This document shows, piece after piece, positions 54,764 to 62,875 of a stretch of DNA of 64,000 nucleotides. The notes beneath the pieces were generated by a model. The model saw nothing but the letters and a program-made list of their open reading frames with translations, did not search any database and had not been told where the DNA came from. A program made the translations under genes and the position numbers. This DNA is from Paenibacillus allorhizosphaerae (GTDB taxonomy: Bacteria > Bacillota > Bacilli > Paenibacillales > NBRC-103111), in the NCBI RefSeq assembly GCF_910594985.1, contig NZ_CAJVCE010000001.1, positions 372,001 to 436,000 on the forward strand, given 5' to 3'. How positions within the stretch are numbered: position 1 is the stretch's first letter; each line of letters opens with the position of its first letter.

Positions 54764-55728
54764 ATGTTTTCCCCCCAACGTTTGGACAAGGAATTTGAAA
54801 TATAGACCAGGATGAGACCGATTGCCGATTTAAATAAACCGACGGCCGATGCCAGACTGTAATTCCATTGCTCCAGCCCCGTCCTGAACACCCAGGTGTC
54901 CAAAATGTCCGCTACCGGATAAACGTGAATGTTGTACAAAATGTAAATTTGCTCGAAGCCCGCGTCGAGCATATGGCCGAGCCGCAAAATGAGCAGCAGG
55001 ACGATGACATGCCGGATACCGGGCAGCGTAATGTGCCATACCATACGCAGTCGGCTAGCGCCGTCCACCCGCCCGGCCTCATATAGCGTCGGGTCAATTC
55101 CGGCAATGGCGGCCAAATAAATGATGGCGCCCCACCCGAGGTTCTGCCATATTTCCGAGCCGACCAGCACGCTTCGGAACCAGTCGGTCGAGGTCAGGAA
55201 CGGAACGGCCTTGCCGCCCGCGTCCACGAGCCAGCGGTTGACGATGCCGGAATCTTGGGAAAAAAACATGAGCAATATGCCGTAAATGATAACCCAGGAC
55301 AAGAAGTGCGGCATGTAGCTTAGCGTCTGCACAAGCGACTTAAACCAGCGAACCCGGCACTCATTCAGCAAGATGGCCAACACAATCTGCGGCACCATGC
55401 CGAATATCAGTTTATAAACGCTAATGAGCAGCGTATTGGTAATAATCTGGGAAAAATAAGGCGATTCGTAAAATTGTTGAAAATATTTGTACCACGGGTC
55501 GGCCCACGGGCTGCCTAAGATGCCTTCCATCATGTCATAGTCTTTAAACGCAATGACGACCCCATACATGGGGAAATATTTATAAATCAAATAATAGATC
55601 ACGCCGGGCAGCAGCATGATATAAAATTCCTTGTACGCCCATACCGCCTTCAGCCTTTTTCTTAACCTTGCACCGGCGGTCGGCGATACCGCAGCCGGTT
55701 TCGAATTCCATGCGTCAGGGTGCAACAT
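54757..55728 (-). CDS. Carbohydrate ABC importer permease (LplB/UgpA-type)
   Basis: About 323 residues, six membrane helices. It has MLLPGVIYYLIYKYFPMYGV and the EAA loop IDPTLYEAGRVDGASRLRMV, as in LplB. The start is an ATG at 55728 with AAAGGA seven bases upstream; a GTG at 55734 nearly touches that site. A cre-like site is 28 bases before the ATG. The sensor/regulator pair at 55.9-59.1 kb is just upstream, as in YesMN-type loci. Confidence 0.95.
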   Translation of the reverse strand: MLHPDAWNSKPAAVSPTAGARLRKRLKAVWAYKEFYIMLLPGVIYYLIYKYFPMYGVVIAFKDYDMMEGILGSPWADPWYKYFQQFYESPYFSQIITNTLLISVYKLIFGMVPQIVLAILLNECRVRWFKSLVQTLSYMPHFLSWVIIYGILLMFFSQDSGIVNRWLVDAGGKAVPFLTSTDWFRSVLVGSEIWQNLGWGAIIYLAAIAGIDPTLYEAGRVDGASRLRMVWHITLPGIRHVIVLLLILRLGHMLDAGFEQIYILYNIHVYPVADILDTWVFRTGLEQWNYSLASAVGLFKSAIGLILVYISNSLSKRWGENIW

Positions 55729-55755
55729 CCTCACATCCTTTCATGGCTTATGTCC

Positions 55756-55769
55756 TGTTTGCGCTTGCA
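55756..55769 (-). promoter_or_regulatory. cre-like CcpA site before the importer operon
   Basis: TGCAAGCGCAAACA on the minus strand closely fits the CcpA consensus. It lies between the regulator gene end and the permease start, so it may block transcription of the importer when good carbon sources are present. Confidence 0.5.
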
Positions 55770-55905
55770 AGCGGGTTGCCCGCATGGTGCCGGTAGCAAA
55801 TATTGAAACCGGCTTTCTTCCCGAATTTGTATTCTGTATTTACCATATCATTTGGAAGATAGAGGGATAAGGAACATTTTTAAGGGAGTAATGGAACAAA
55901 TTTTG

Positions 55906-57384
55906 TTAGTTGCCGCGTGAGCGGTACTCGCTCGGAGTCGTCCCGGTCCACCGCCTGAAAATTTTAATGAAATAGTTGGCGTTCGGAAAGCCTACCCTGT
56001 CTCCGATTTCGGCAACCGGCAGTTTCGTTTGTTCCAGAAGTTTTTTGGCCATGCCAATCCGGACCTGCTGTATATGATGCATCAAAGTCACGCCCGTTTT
56101 TCTTTTGAACAGTGCGCTGAAATATGCTTCATCCATGGCGACCAGTGCTGCGATCGACTTCAGCGTCATATCCTCGTGGTAGTGCCGGCGTATATGGGCC
56201 AGCGCCTTGTCGATTTCCGGATGCCCGGTAAGCGATTCGTTATCTTCACCGTACTTGTTCGCATACCGTTCTGCACTGGAGAGCAGACGCAGTCCCAGCT
56301 CTTCATGACGGACACACGAGGTGTAGTCTTCCTCCGGCGTGCCGCTGCCTCCGGAGATGAGTGCTAAAATCCGGTCAATGCGAAGCGCCGTTTCCTTCAC
56401 CACAGCCATCGGGAAGCGGCGATCGGCCATGTCCTTCCATCCTACCTGCAGGCGGCTTCGGAAATCATCCGGCTTATGCTGCTCGAAGCTTTGAATCCAT
56501 TCGCGCTCGGTGTCCCAGCGGAGCGAAGCGGATGCCGACGTGACCTTATCGGTTGTATCGGCGGCCTGGATTAAACTCGTCGTTCCCTCGTACCAGTTAC
56601 GATCCAACGTACGCAGCACATGGCCCCACGCCGCAGCCAGCTCGCTGCGCTTCACGAGCGGCGCGTACACCGCCGGCCAAGGAATCTTATTATGATTTGC
56701 ATGCACTAGGAACGATACGGGATTCCAAACGAATACCGTCGTTTGGCCGAAATGGGAGTACGCGTGCACCACGGAACGGCAGCCGGGCGACACCATGCCG
56801 AACTCAATAAACTTTTCCAAAGTGAAGCGATCCGGTCCGTGCAGGAATGAAACGATTCCAACCGACTGAAAGCGGTCGTCCAATCCGCCTTCTTCATCGA
56901 TCTGCAGCCGGTGATCTGCGATTTCCCCCTCGCCGATCGACTGCCAAATGTCACGGTACAATTGTTGGAACGGCTGCTGGAGCGACTGCGATCTCATCAG
57001 TAAGTCGCGCACCAATTCCCGCCTCACTTTGGACAATGTGTCTTCGATCGCTTGCACGTTCATCGACAGCTTCAGCAAGTAAGCGGACGCCCCGAGTTCC
57101 AGCGCCTGCCGGGCATACTCGAATTCGTTCATGCAGGTCAGCATGACGAACGCGGATTCGAGCCCTTCTTCTTTTGCTCGCTTCATGAGCTCGATACCGT
57201 CCATGACCGGCATCACAATATCGGTGATGACGAGATCCGGCGAACAGGCATGCATCATCGCCAGCGCCTCTTGACCGTCCCCTGCTTCTCCGACGATCGT
57301 GAATCCCATCGCCTCCCACGGGACAAGCTGCTTGAGCGAGCGCCGCACAAAAGCTTCGTCTTCAACGAGCAGCACGTTCCACAT
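55906..57384 (-). CDS. Response regulator with AraC output domain (YesN-type)
   Basis: 492 residues. Receiver domain 1-120: acidic pocket VEDEAFVRR, phosphorylation Asp 55 in VITDIVMPVMDGIEL, Thr in MLTCMNEFEY and Lys 105 in AYLLKLSM. A long middle region follows. The C-terminal 100 residues are an AraC domain (MTLKSIAALVAMDEAYFSALF, LPVAEIGDRVGFPNANYFIKIF). GGAGGG precedes the ATG. The kinase gene overlaps its start by 23 bases, giving translational coupling. Likely activates the importer operon downstream in response to an outside glycan. Confidence 0.95.
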   Translation of the reverse strand: MWNVLLVEDEAFVRRSLKQLVPWEAMGFTIVGEAGDGQEALAMMHACSPDLVITDIVMPVMDGIELMKRAKEEGLESAFVMLTCMNEFEYARQALELGASAYLLKLSMNVQAIEDTLSKVRRELVRDLLMRSQSLQQPFQQLYRDIWQSIGEGEIADHRLQIDEEGGLDDRFQSVGIVSFLHGPDRFTLEKFIEFGMVSPGCRSVVHAYSHFGQTTVFVWNPVSFLVHANHNKIPWPAVYAPLVKRSELAAAWGHVLRTLDRNWYEGTTSLIQAADTTDKVTSASASLRWDTEREWIQSFEQHKPDDFRSRLQVGWKDMADRRFPMAVVKETALRIDRILALISGGSGTPEEDYTSCVRHEELGLRLLSSAERYANKYGEDNESLTGHPEIDKALAHIRRHYHEDMTLKSIAALVAMDEAYFSALFKRKTGVTLMHHIQQVRIGMAKKLLEQTKLPVAEIGDRVGFPNANYFIKIFRRWTGTTPSEYRSRGN

Positions 57385-59149
57385 GATCGATCCCTCCTTC
57401 TTGATACGGTTTTGCGATCAGCAGCGGAAAGCCGAGCCGGACCCGGGTTCCTTGCGGCAGCGGGTGAATCTCGAGCGTAGCCTGCTGCTTGAACAGCAGT
57501 TCGAGCCGCTCTTTCATATTTTTGAGACCGATCCCTTTGCGTTTGCGCGCGGCATTTACAGAATTCGCCGGATCCCAGCCGGCTCCGTTATCTTCCACTT
57601 CCAGATAGCAGCGGTTCTGCTTGACCGTTGCGCGAATCCAGATGATTCCTTCCTTCCCCTTGCTGGACAATCCATGAAAAATCGCGTTCTCGACGAGCGG
57701 CTGCAAGCTGAGTTTGGGGACTAAGGCATAGGCAAGCCCTTCGTCGCATTCCCAACGAATTTCAAAGCTTTGGTCGTACCGAAACGATTGAATGGAAACA
57801 TAGGCTTCCGTCAGCTCCCGCTCAACCCGGAAATGAACGAGATCCGCCTCATCGTTCAAGCTCGTTTCCAGCAGCTTGCCGAGTGAAACGCATATGGCGG
57901 CCGTTTCTTCGTCGCCTTTGCCGAGAACGTTCCATTTCACCACATTCAACGTGTTGAGCAGAAAATGCGGGTTCATCTGCGATAAGAGCACTTGAAACCG
58001 GACCGCTTCCTTCTGTCTTTCTTCCGCTTTGAGCCGCTGCATGAGCGCCTGCAAGTCGCTGATCATCTGATTGAACGCTTTCGCCAGCAGCAGCACCTCA
58101 CCCTTGTAATTCCCCGTGTGGAGATACGTTACCAGCTGTTTGTCCGCGACTTCCGCCATCTTTTTTTGAAGCAAGCGAAGCGGCCGGATAATCGTCGACA
58201 GGATGAAGAACGTAATGACGACGAACAAGAGCGTGAAAAGTAGGAAAGTCGTGAGCGTCTGCCGTTTCAGCTGCCCGACATCGCCGAAAAACTGCTGGAT
58301 CGGAAACCGGCTGACCAACGTCCACTTCATGGCAGGCACAGGCATCCGGTTATACAAGTATTTGCCTTCCAACCGGTGCGTACTTTCCAATTGTTCGGCA
58401 TCCGACCGGGCAAACCCGGTCAACATCGGGTCCGCCTGTTCCCCCGTTCCGCCGAGAATAATGCCGCTGCCGTCCACCAGAAAAAAATCTTGAGTAATCG
58501 GGAAGCTCCGCGCCATGGAAGACAGCCATGCCTGAAAATCAATGCCGATGCGCAGCAGGCCGGACCGGCCTCCAAACTCGTCATGAATGAATAAATACAA
58601 CGTTAGGAGGCGAGGGCTCTTGCTATCCTCCATCCGCAGGTCGCTCGCTTCATCGGGAACCCACAGGTAAGCGGTTTGTTCGCTCCGCAGCGCTACATTC
58701 TTTTCTTTGTTCATCACGGTATCATACGTCATAGGATCCTTGGGGGAATAAGACGAATACTGGTTTCCATTTCGATCCATCAAGGTGTAGAAGACATACG
58801 GAGACGGAAGAATTTTGCTGTTGATTTCATTCCATAAGCCCGTCAACTGCTTGCGAATTTCCTCTTGGTCGACGGGTAAGTTCATGTTCAGCGCACCGGT
58901 AACGGCCGGATCTTTCTCCAGGCGGATCGCAATGCGGAAAACCGTGCTTCGCAGATCTTCAAACGTAATTTTGAGCTGTTCCAGTTGTTCCGTGTTCTGA
59001 CCGATAATTTGACGCTCGAACGAACGTTCGATGGTGTTGATGCTGTGGAGTTGAAGGAAGGAATAAGGCAGAAGAATAAGCAGCAAAAATGCGAGAAAAA
59101 GCCGATTTTTCAGAGAAGAAAGCGCGAAAAAACCGATCTTGTCTTTCAC
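57362..59149 (-). CDS. Sensor histidine kinase (YesM-type)
   Basis: About 595 residues. Membrane helix 1 (about 12-34, LFLAFLLLILLPYSFLQL), an extracellular sensor of about 230 residues, membrane helix 2 (TFLLFTLLFVVITFFILSTI), a HAMP linker, then the His-kinase region LLSQMNPHFLLNTLNVVKWN with the phosphorylated His, and the ATP lid PLVENAIFHGL...GIGLKNMKERLELL. The GTG start at 59149 has only a weak GGGGG nearby. It passes phosphate to the response regulator encoded next and probably senses a sugar polymer, possibly with the binding protein. Confidence 0.95.
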   Translation of the reverse strand: MKDKIGFFALSSLKNRLFLAFLLLILLPYSFLQLHSINTIERSFERQIIGQNTEQLEQLKITFEDLRSTVFRIAIRLEKDPAVTGALNMNLPVDQEEIRKQLTGLWNEINSKILPSPYVFYTLMDRNGNQYSSYSPKDPMTYDTVMNKEKNVALRSEQTAYLWVPDEASDLRMEDSKSPRLLTLYLFIHDEFGGRSGLLRIGIDFQAWLSSMARSFPITQDFFLVDGSGIILGGTGEQADPMLTGFARSDAEQLESTHRLEGKYLYNRMPVPAMKWTLVSRFPIQQFFGDVGQLKRQTLTTFLLFTLLFVVITFFILSTIIRPLRLLQKKMAEVADKQLVTYLHTGNYKGEVLLLAKAFNQMISDLQALMQRLKAEERQKEAVRFQVLLSQMNPHFLLNTLNVVKWNVLGKGDEETAAICVSLGKLLETSLNDEADLVHFRVERELTEAYVSIQSFRYDQSFEIRWECDEGLAYALVPKLSLQPLVENAIFHGLSSKGKEGIIWIRATVKQNRCYLEVEDNGAGWDPANSVNAARKRKGIGLKNMKERLELLFKQQATLEIHPLPQGTRVRLGFPLLIAKPYQEGGIDHVERAAR

Positions 59150-59430
59150 GATAAGCACCCCCGCAATTGGTATGCTATTCGTTGTAAACGCTATCATATT
59201 CGGACAAAAAAGAAAAGAGCCTCCCTGACTAGCCCAGATCGCACGGACAGGCTATCTTTGCTACATCTTGTACCGATGCAAGACCGGTAAAGTAAAAATT
59301 TCATGGAGCCGCTTGCCAAAATTCCATGGTTTTTATATTAGACGCCAGCCTCAGCTGTTGCTGCAGTTGGGCCATAGCGCCATTGCCCGACGATAGTGCT
59401 GTTTTTGATCCAGGATATTAGGCATATAAA

Positions 59431-59454
59431 AAAAGCTTGATTTCTCAAGCTTTT
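59431..59454 (-). terminator. Intrinsic terminator of the uronate-isomerase-like gene
   Basis: AAAAGCTTGA (59431-59440) pairs with TCAAGCTTTT (59445-59454), loop TTTC; the minus strand goes on into a T-run. It separates this gene from the two-component system. The interval 59150-59430 has only a short, start-less open stretch. Confidence 0.8.
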
Positions 59455-59477
59455 TCATTTGCATGCTTACCTGTCGA

Positions 59478-60671
59478 TCAGTCCCCGAGTATACCATATC
59501 GCTTGGCGGCACTGCCGTACAGCCACTCCCTTGCCGCGAACAGAGCCGTTTCCTTGTCCACCCAGCCGGACTCGATGCGTTCGAATAGAAATTCGGCGAG
59601 CAGCTTTTTCACGAGCAAAATTTTGCCGTAGCTCCATTCGATACAGCGGGCGTCGGAAGCGATCAGCGAACTCTTGATCGGCGAGATCGCTTCCAGCCTG
59701 TACTGCATTACATCGCGGTACGTGCTCCCCCTGAAGTTGAACCACCACAGTCCGCCGACATGAACGTTCGGAAAATTCCACGCAGCCTGTACGACATCAA
59801 GATTATTGAGCTCCGATGCGACAACGAGCTCGAACGGAATCGCATACCGCTCGAACAATGCGGTCAGCTTCAATATTCGCTCCGTGTCGTTGACCGGCAC
59901 CGGCTCTCCGCACCAAGACCGCTCCACACCGAGGAAAAACTGAACAAACAGCCCGTTCTTCTGTGCTCCGGCGCATAATTCGTGAAGCAGCATCATCATG
60001 ATTTGCGATTTTTCCGTCACTTCGCTTAGATGGTAATCCCTATCCGCTCTGGCTTCATACGCCGGAAGCGTCGTCATCACGCCGGGACAGCCGTCGTTTT
60101 TAAACGATTGAAGCAGCTCGGTCAGCTCCGACTTCGCTCGTTCATAGGCCATGTTCCGCTCATCGGACTCGAAGACCGTTTTGACCCACGTATTCAGTTT
60201 TCCGTCGATCCGCGGTATAAGAATGCCAGGATCGCGCATTCCTTCAAACGCCGCATGCTCATGTATATTAACGACAAACCTGCGAATGGCCAGCTTGTCT
60301 GCAACTGTCTGAGCCCATCCGGGGTTGGACGCGCTTGCACGTACCGCCGCATCCGCCGCCTTAACGGATTGTTCGTCGCGTATCTCAATGCCGTACAACT
60401 GCTTGAAAATTTGCGTGAACACCCAGTTCATCAGTGTGTTGCGGGTAGCGTGATAAGCGGACAAAAAGGCTGTGATCCTTTGCTGCTCCGGCAGCTTGTC
60501 CGCATCCGCAGGATACCCGCCCGTCTGCAGCTCGCGATTGAGCCAGAAGTAATGGGCGATTTGCCAAAAATCGGTCGCGCGGAGCTTGTCACCGACTAGA
60601 TGGGTGTGCGTATCCAATACGTTCATCTGCATGATTTCTTCCATGAAAGCGTCTTTTGTCTGATTAGGCAT
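59478..60671 (-). CDS. Uronate-isomerase-like amidohydrolase-superfamily protein
   Basis: 397 residues. Metal-binding LDTHTHLVGD opens the barrel (residues about 19-28), with a later HVGGLWWFNF and SDARCIEW segment where uronate isomerase (UxaC) has TDSR and its metal Asp. It is shorter than UxaC (about 470) and lacks some of its segments, so it may act on a related uronate or another sugar acid. In context it would isomerise the uronic acid released by GH88 or GH97. GGAGGAGAGG precedes the ATG. Single gene with its own terminator. Confidence 0.75.
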   Translation of the reverse strand: MPNQTKDAFMEEIMQMNVLDTHTHLVGDKLRATDFWQIAHYFWLNRELQTGGYPADADKLPEQQRITAFLSAYHATRNTLMNWVFTQIFKQLYGIEIRDEQSVKAADAAVRASASNPGWAQTVADKLAIRRFVVNIHEHAAFEGMRDPGILIPRIDGKLNTWVKTVFESDERNMAYERAKSELTELLQSFKNDGCPGVMTTLPAYEARADRDYHLSEVTEKSQIMMMLLHELCAGAQKNGLFVQFFLGVERSWCGEPVPVNDTERILKLTALFERYAIPFELVVASELNNLDVVQAAWNFPNVHVGGLWWFNFRGSTYRDVMQYRLEAISPIKSSLIASDARCIEWSYGKILLVKKLLAEFLFERIESGWVDKETALFAAREWLYGSAAKRYGILGD

Positions 60672-60769
60672 AGTTCGCCTCTCCTCCCGTATCCGTTTGT
60701 AACGTATTTTCTATCTCCTTCTCCTACTCGCTTACCGTAAACGATTTAACTCGGAATTTCAAATGTATC

Positions 60770-60806
60770 AAGCCCTAGTCAACCTATTCAGATTGAACTA
60801 AGGCTT
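60770..60806 (-). repeat. Inverted repeat after the GH97 gene
   Basis: AAGCCCTAGT (60770-60779) and ACTAAGGCTT (60797-60806) pair fully in the minus-strand RNA with one G-U. No long T-tract follows, so it may be a weak terminator or an mRNA-stabilising hairpin after GH97. Confidence 0.4.
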
Positions 60807-60820
60807 AATACCGGCATAAG

Positions 60821-62740
60821 CTACTTTGTGAACAGTCCGACGAATCCGCCGCCGCTGTTCAGCTCGATCGCAAGCATATCGCCGCGCTGCGCCGTGTGGT
60901 TCTCGACGACAACCGCTTCTTCGTTATGCAAATGATCGCGAACGAGCGTCGCCTTATATCCGCCTTCACCGAGGAAAGACAAATCCACCCGAATCGACCT
61001 TGCCGGTCCTGCGCTCATGACCGCAAGAACCCACTTCTCCCCGCTTCGCCGCGCAAAGACCGTCAATTCCCCGATGCTCGACTCCGGCAGTACGATCGTT
61101 TCGTCCCACACCGCTTCCATGCTTCGTATGACATCTACGGCTGCGCTGTCGAGCACGCTCTGCGGATGCGCCGCGATCGTCAGGATCGGACTGTGGAACG
61201 TCGCCAGACAAGCGATCTGGTGCGCCCAGGTCGAATCCCGCCGCCGCTCCGTGAAAATCATCGTCGTGTAATCCGCCGGCCCAGCCAAGTAACGCGTAAA
61301 CGGTAAAATTGTCTCATGCCGCGCCCGCAGCTTCAGCCCGCCGGATTCCATCCCCCGGATTCCTTCATAGATCATCGCATTCGGCCAAGTCCGGGTGCGG
61401 CCGGTCGGCTTGTTCGAGCCGTGGAAGTTCAGCACAAGCTCATACTCGGCCGCCAAGCGGAGCAGCTCTTCGTAAAGGTCGATGTTTTCTTTGGCCTCGT
61501 GGTCGAAAAAGTCAATCTTGGCCCCGCTTACGCCCAGGCGGTGCAGCCGCGAGAAAAATTCATCCCGGCTCTCCGCCGTCCGCAGCTGGTTGCTGTGCCG
61601 CCAGAACAATACTTTTACGCCCAAAGCGTTCGAATATTGTACGAATTCGCGGATTTCCTCATCCGTCCAGCGATAGGCGAAGCCTTCGAGGATGTGGTAC
61701 TTGGCGCCGATCTCATGGCCCATGCGGGAGAAGTCCTTCATCAATTCAAATTGGCTGATGCCTTCCCTGGATACGTAATTCCGATCCACGTAATCCCATA
61801 CGGCAAGGCCCGGCTCCACCCAAGGCGTCTTCACCTGCTGAGGGAACAGTCTTGTTTCCGCCGGAGGACACAGGTTGTGCAAAATATCGCTGTTCACAAG
61901 CATGTTGAGATCGCGTGCTACAAGCACAACGCGCCATGGCGTAGTCACCGTGCCGTTAACCGATGCCGGCGTTGCAAGGCGCTTCGCCTCTTCCCGCCCG
62001 TAGCGAAGCTCATACGGATAATTAATCGGATGCCGATGGGCAAGACCGACCACCCAGCCGCGTCTGCCGTCGCATTCCAAAGCCATCCCGCTGTAGTTTA
62101 CGAGATTCGCTTCCGTAATGGCCCCGTACCCTTCGTGATTCGGCAGCTCAAACGTCAGCGGCGGGCCGCTCCATTCCCCCGCCCGAATGTCCGATACGTT
62201 CTCTTTCACATACTCAGCCTCGTAATGACCTTCCAGTCCGTGATACCAGATCGTGGCGCCGGCCGGGAGAACGAATTCGGAAGCTTCGTCCGGTACGCGG
62301 GACACCCCGGCATCGCCTTCGATGACATGGCGATAGGCTATGCCATCGTCGAACACCCGGATTTCCAATACGTAAGCTGTCATGCTGAGGTCGTGGGTCA
62401 GACGTAGTTTCACACCGTTGCAACGGTTGACCGCCGTACTGTGGACACCGTGCCAATCATACGTTTCGTCCATGCTGTACGTTTCCGAGCCATTGAAAAT
62501 AACACCCGATGAGAGATGATAGCCGTCCAGCATCATATGGATAGCGGATGGCTCTATGACAACGGCCTCATCGAGCGTCACCTTGAAGCTCAGCCGCTCC
62601 GGATTGGAGCCGACGATGAACTTCACCCGGCCGTCCGGACTGGCGACCCGGACCTCATTCATCGGCACTACCCGCTGGGTGCGTCTAGACGGCTTTTCCT
62701 CCTCATTCAATTCGATCGCCGGTTTCGTTCCTTGCTGCAT
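60821..62740 (-). CDS. Glycoside hydrolase family 97 (alpha-glucosidase/alpha-galactosidase group)
   Basis: About 639 residues in three domains: an N-terminal beta-super-sandwich (about 20-270; VRVASPDGRVKFIV), a TIM barrel (about 290-560; FELMKDFSRMGHEIGAKYHI, GAKIDFFDHE, VLNFHGSNKPTGRTRTWPN, IYEGIRGMES), and a C-terminal sheet. The GAKIDFFD Asp sits where retaining GH97 enzymes have their nucleophile, and the EGIRG Glu is the likely acid/base, so a retaining alpha-galactosidase-like action is more likely than the inverting SusB type; that is inference. The start is the ATG at 62740 with GGAGG eight bases upstream. Cytoplasmic, no signal peptide. Confidence 0.88.
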   Translation of the reverse strand: MQQGTKPAIELNEEEKPSRRTQRVVPMNEVRVASPDGRVKFIVGSNPERLSFKVTLDEAVVIEPSAIHMMLDGYHLSSGVIFNGSETYSMDETYDWHGVHSTAVNRCNGVKLRLTHDLSMTAYVLEIRVFDDGIAYRHVIEGDAGVSRVPDEASEFVLPAGATIWYHGLEGHYEAEYVKENVSDIRAGEWSGPPLTFELPNHEGYGAITEANLVNYSGMALECDGRRGWVVGLAHRHPINYPYELRYGREEAKRLATPASVNGTVTTPWRVVLVARDLNMLVNSDILHNLCPPAETRLFPQQVKTPWVEPGLAVWDYVDRNYVSREGISQFELMKDFSRMGHEIGAKYHILEGFAYRWTDEEIREFVQYSNALGVKVLFWRHSNQLRTAESRDEFFSRLHRLGVSGAKIDFFDHEAKENIDLYEELLRLAAEYELVLNFHGSNKPTGRTRTWPNAMIYEGIRGMESGGLKLRARHETILPFTRYLAGPADYTTMIFTERRRDSTWAHQIACLATFHSPILTIAAHPQSVLDSAAVDVIRSMEAVWDETIVLPESSIGELTVFARRSGEKWVLAVMSAGPARSIRVDLSFLGEGGYKATLVRDHLHNEEAVVVENHTAQRGDMLAIELNSGGGFVGLFTK

Positions 62741-62875
62741 CCTGTTTGCCTCCTTCAAGATCATAGTGAGATCATATTGGATTGATGGATGGTCGTTGCT
62801 GCTTAATTTATGACTGGGATGGCGATAAAGACGCCTATTCTCATCCGACTGCCTCGGCTCTGTTGTAGGCGTCAA

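Noticed and set aside
59302-59424. 37-codon minus-strand stretch ending NIKTMEFWQAAP next to the kinase gene.
   Set aside because: Preceded by a stop with no start codon, and beyond the terminator of the upstream gene; not enough to call a relic.
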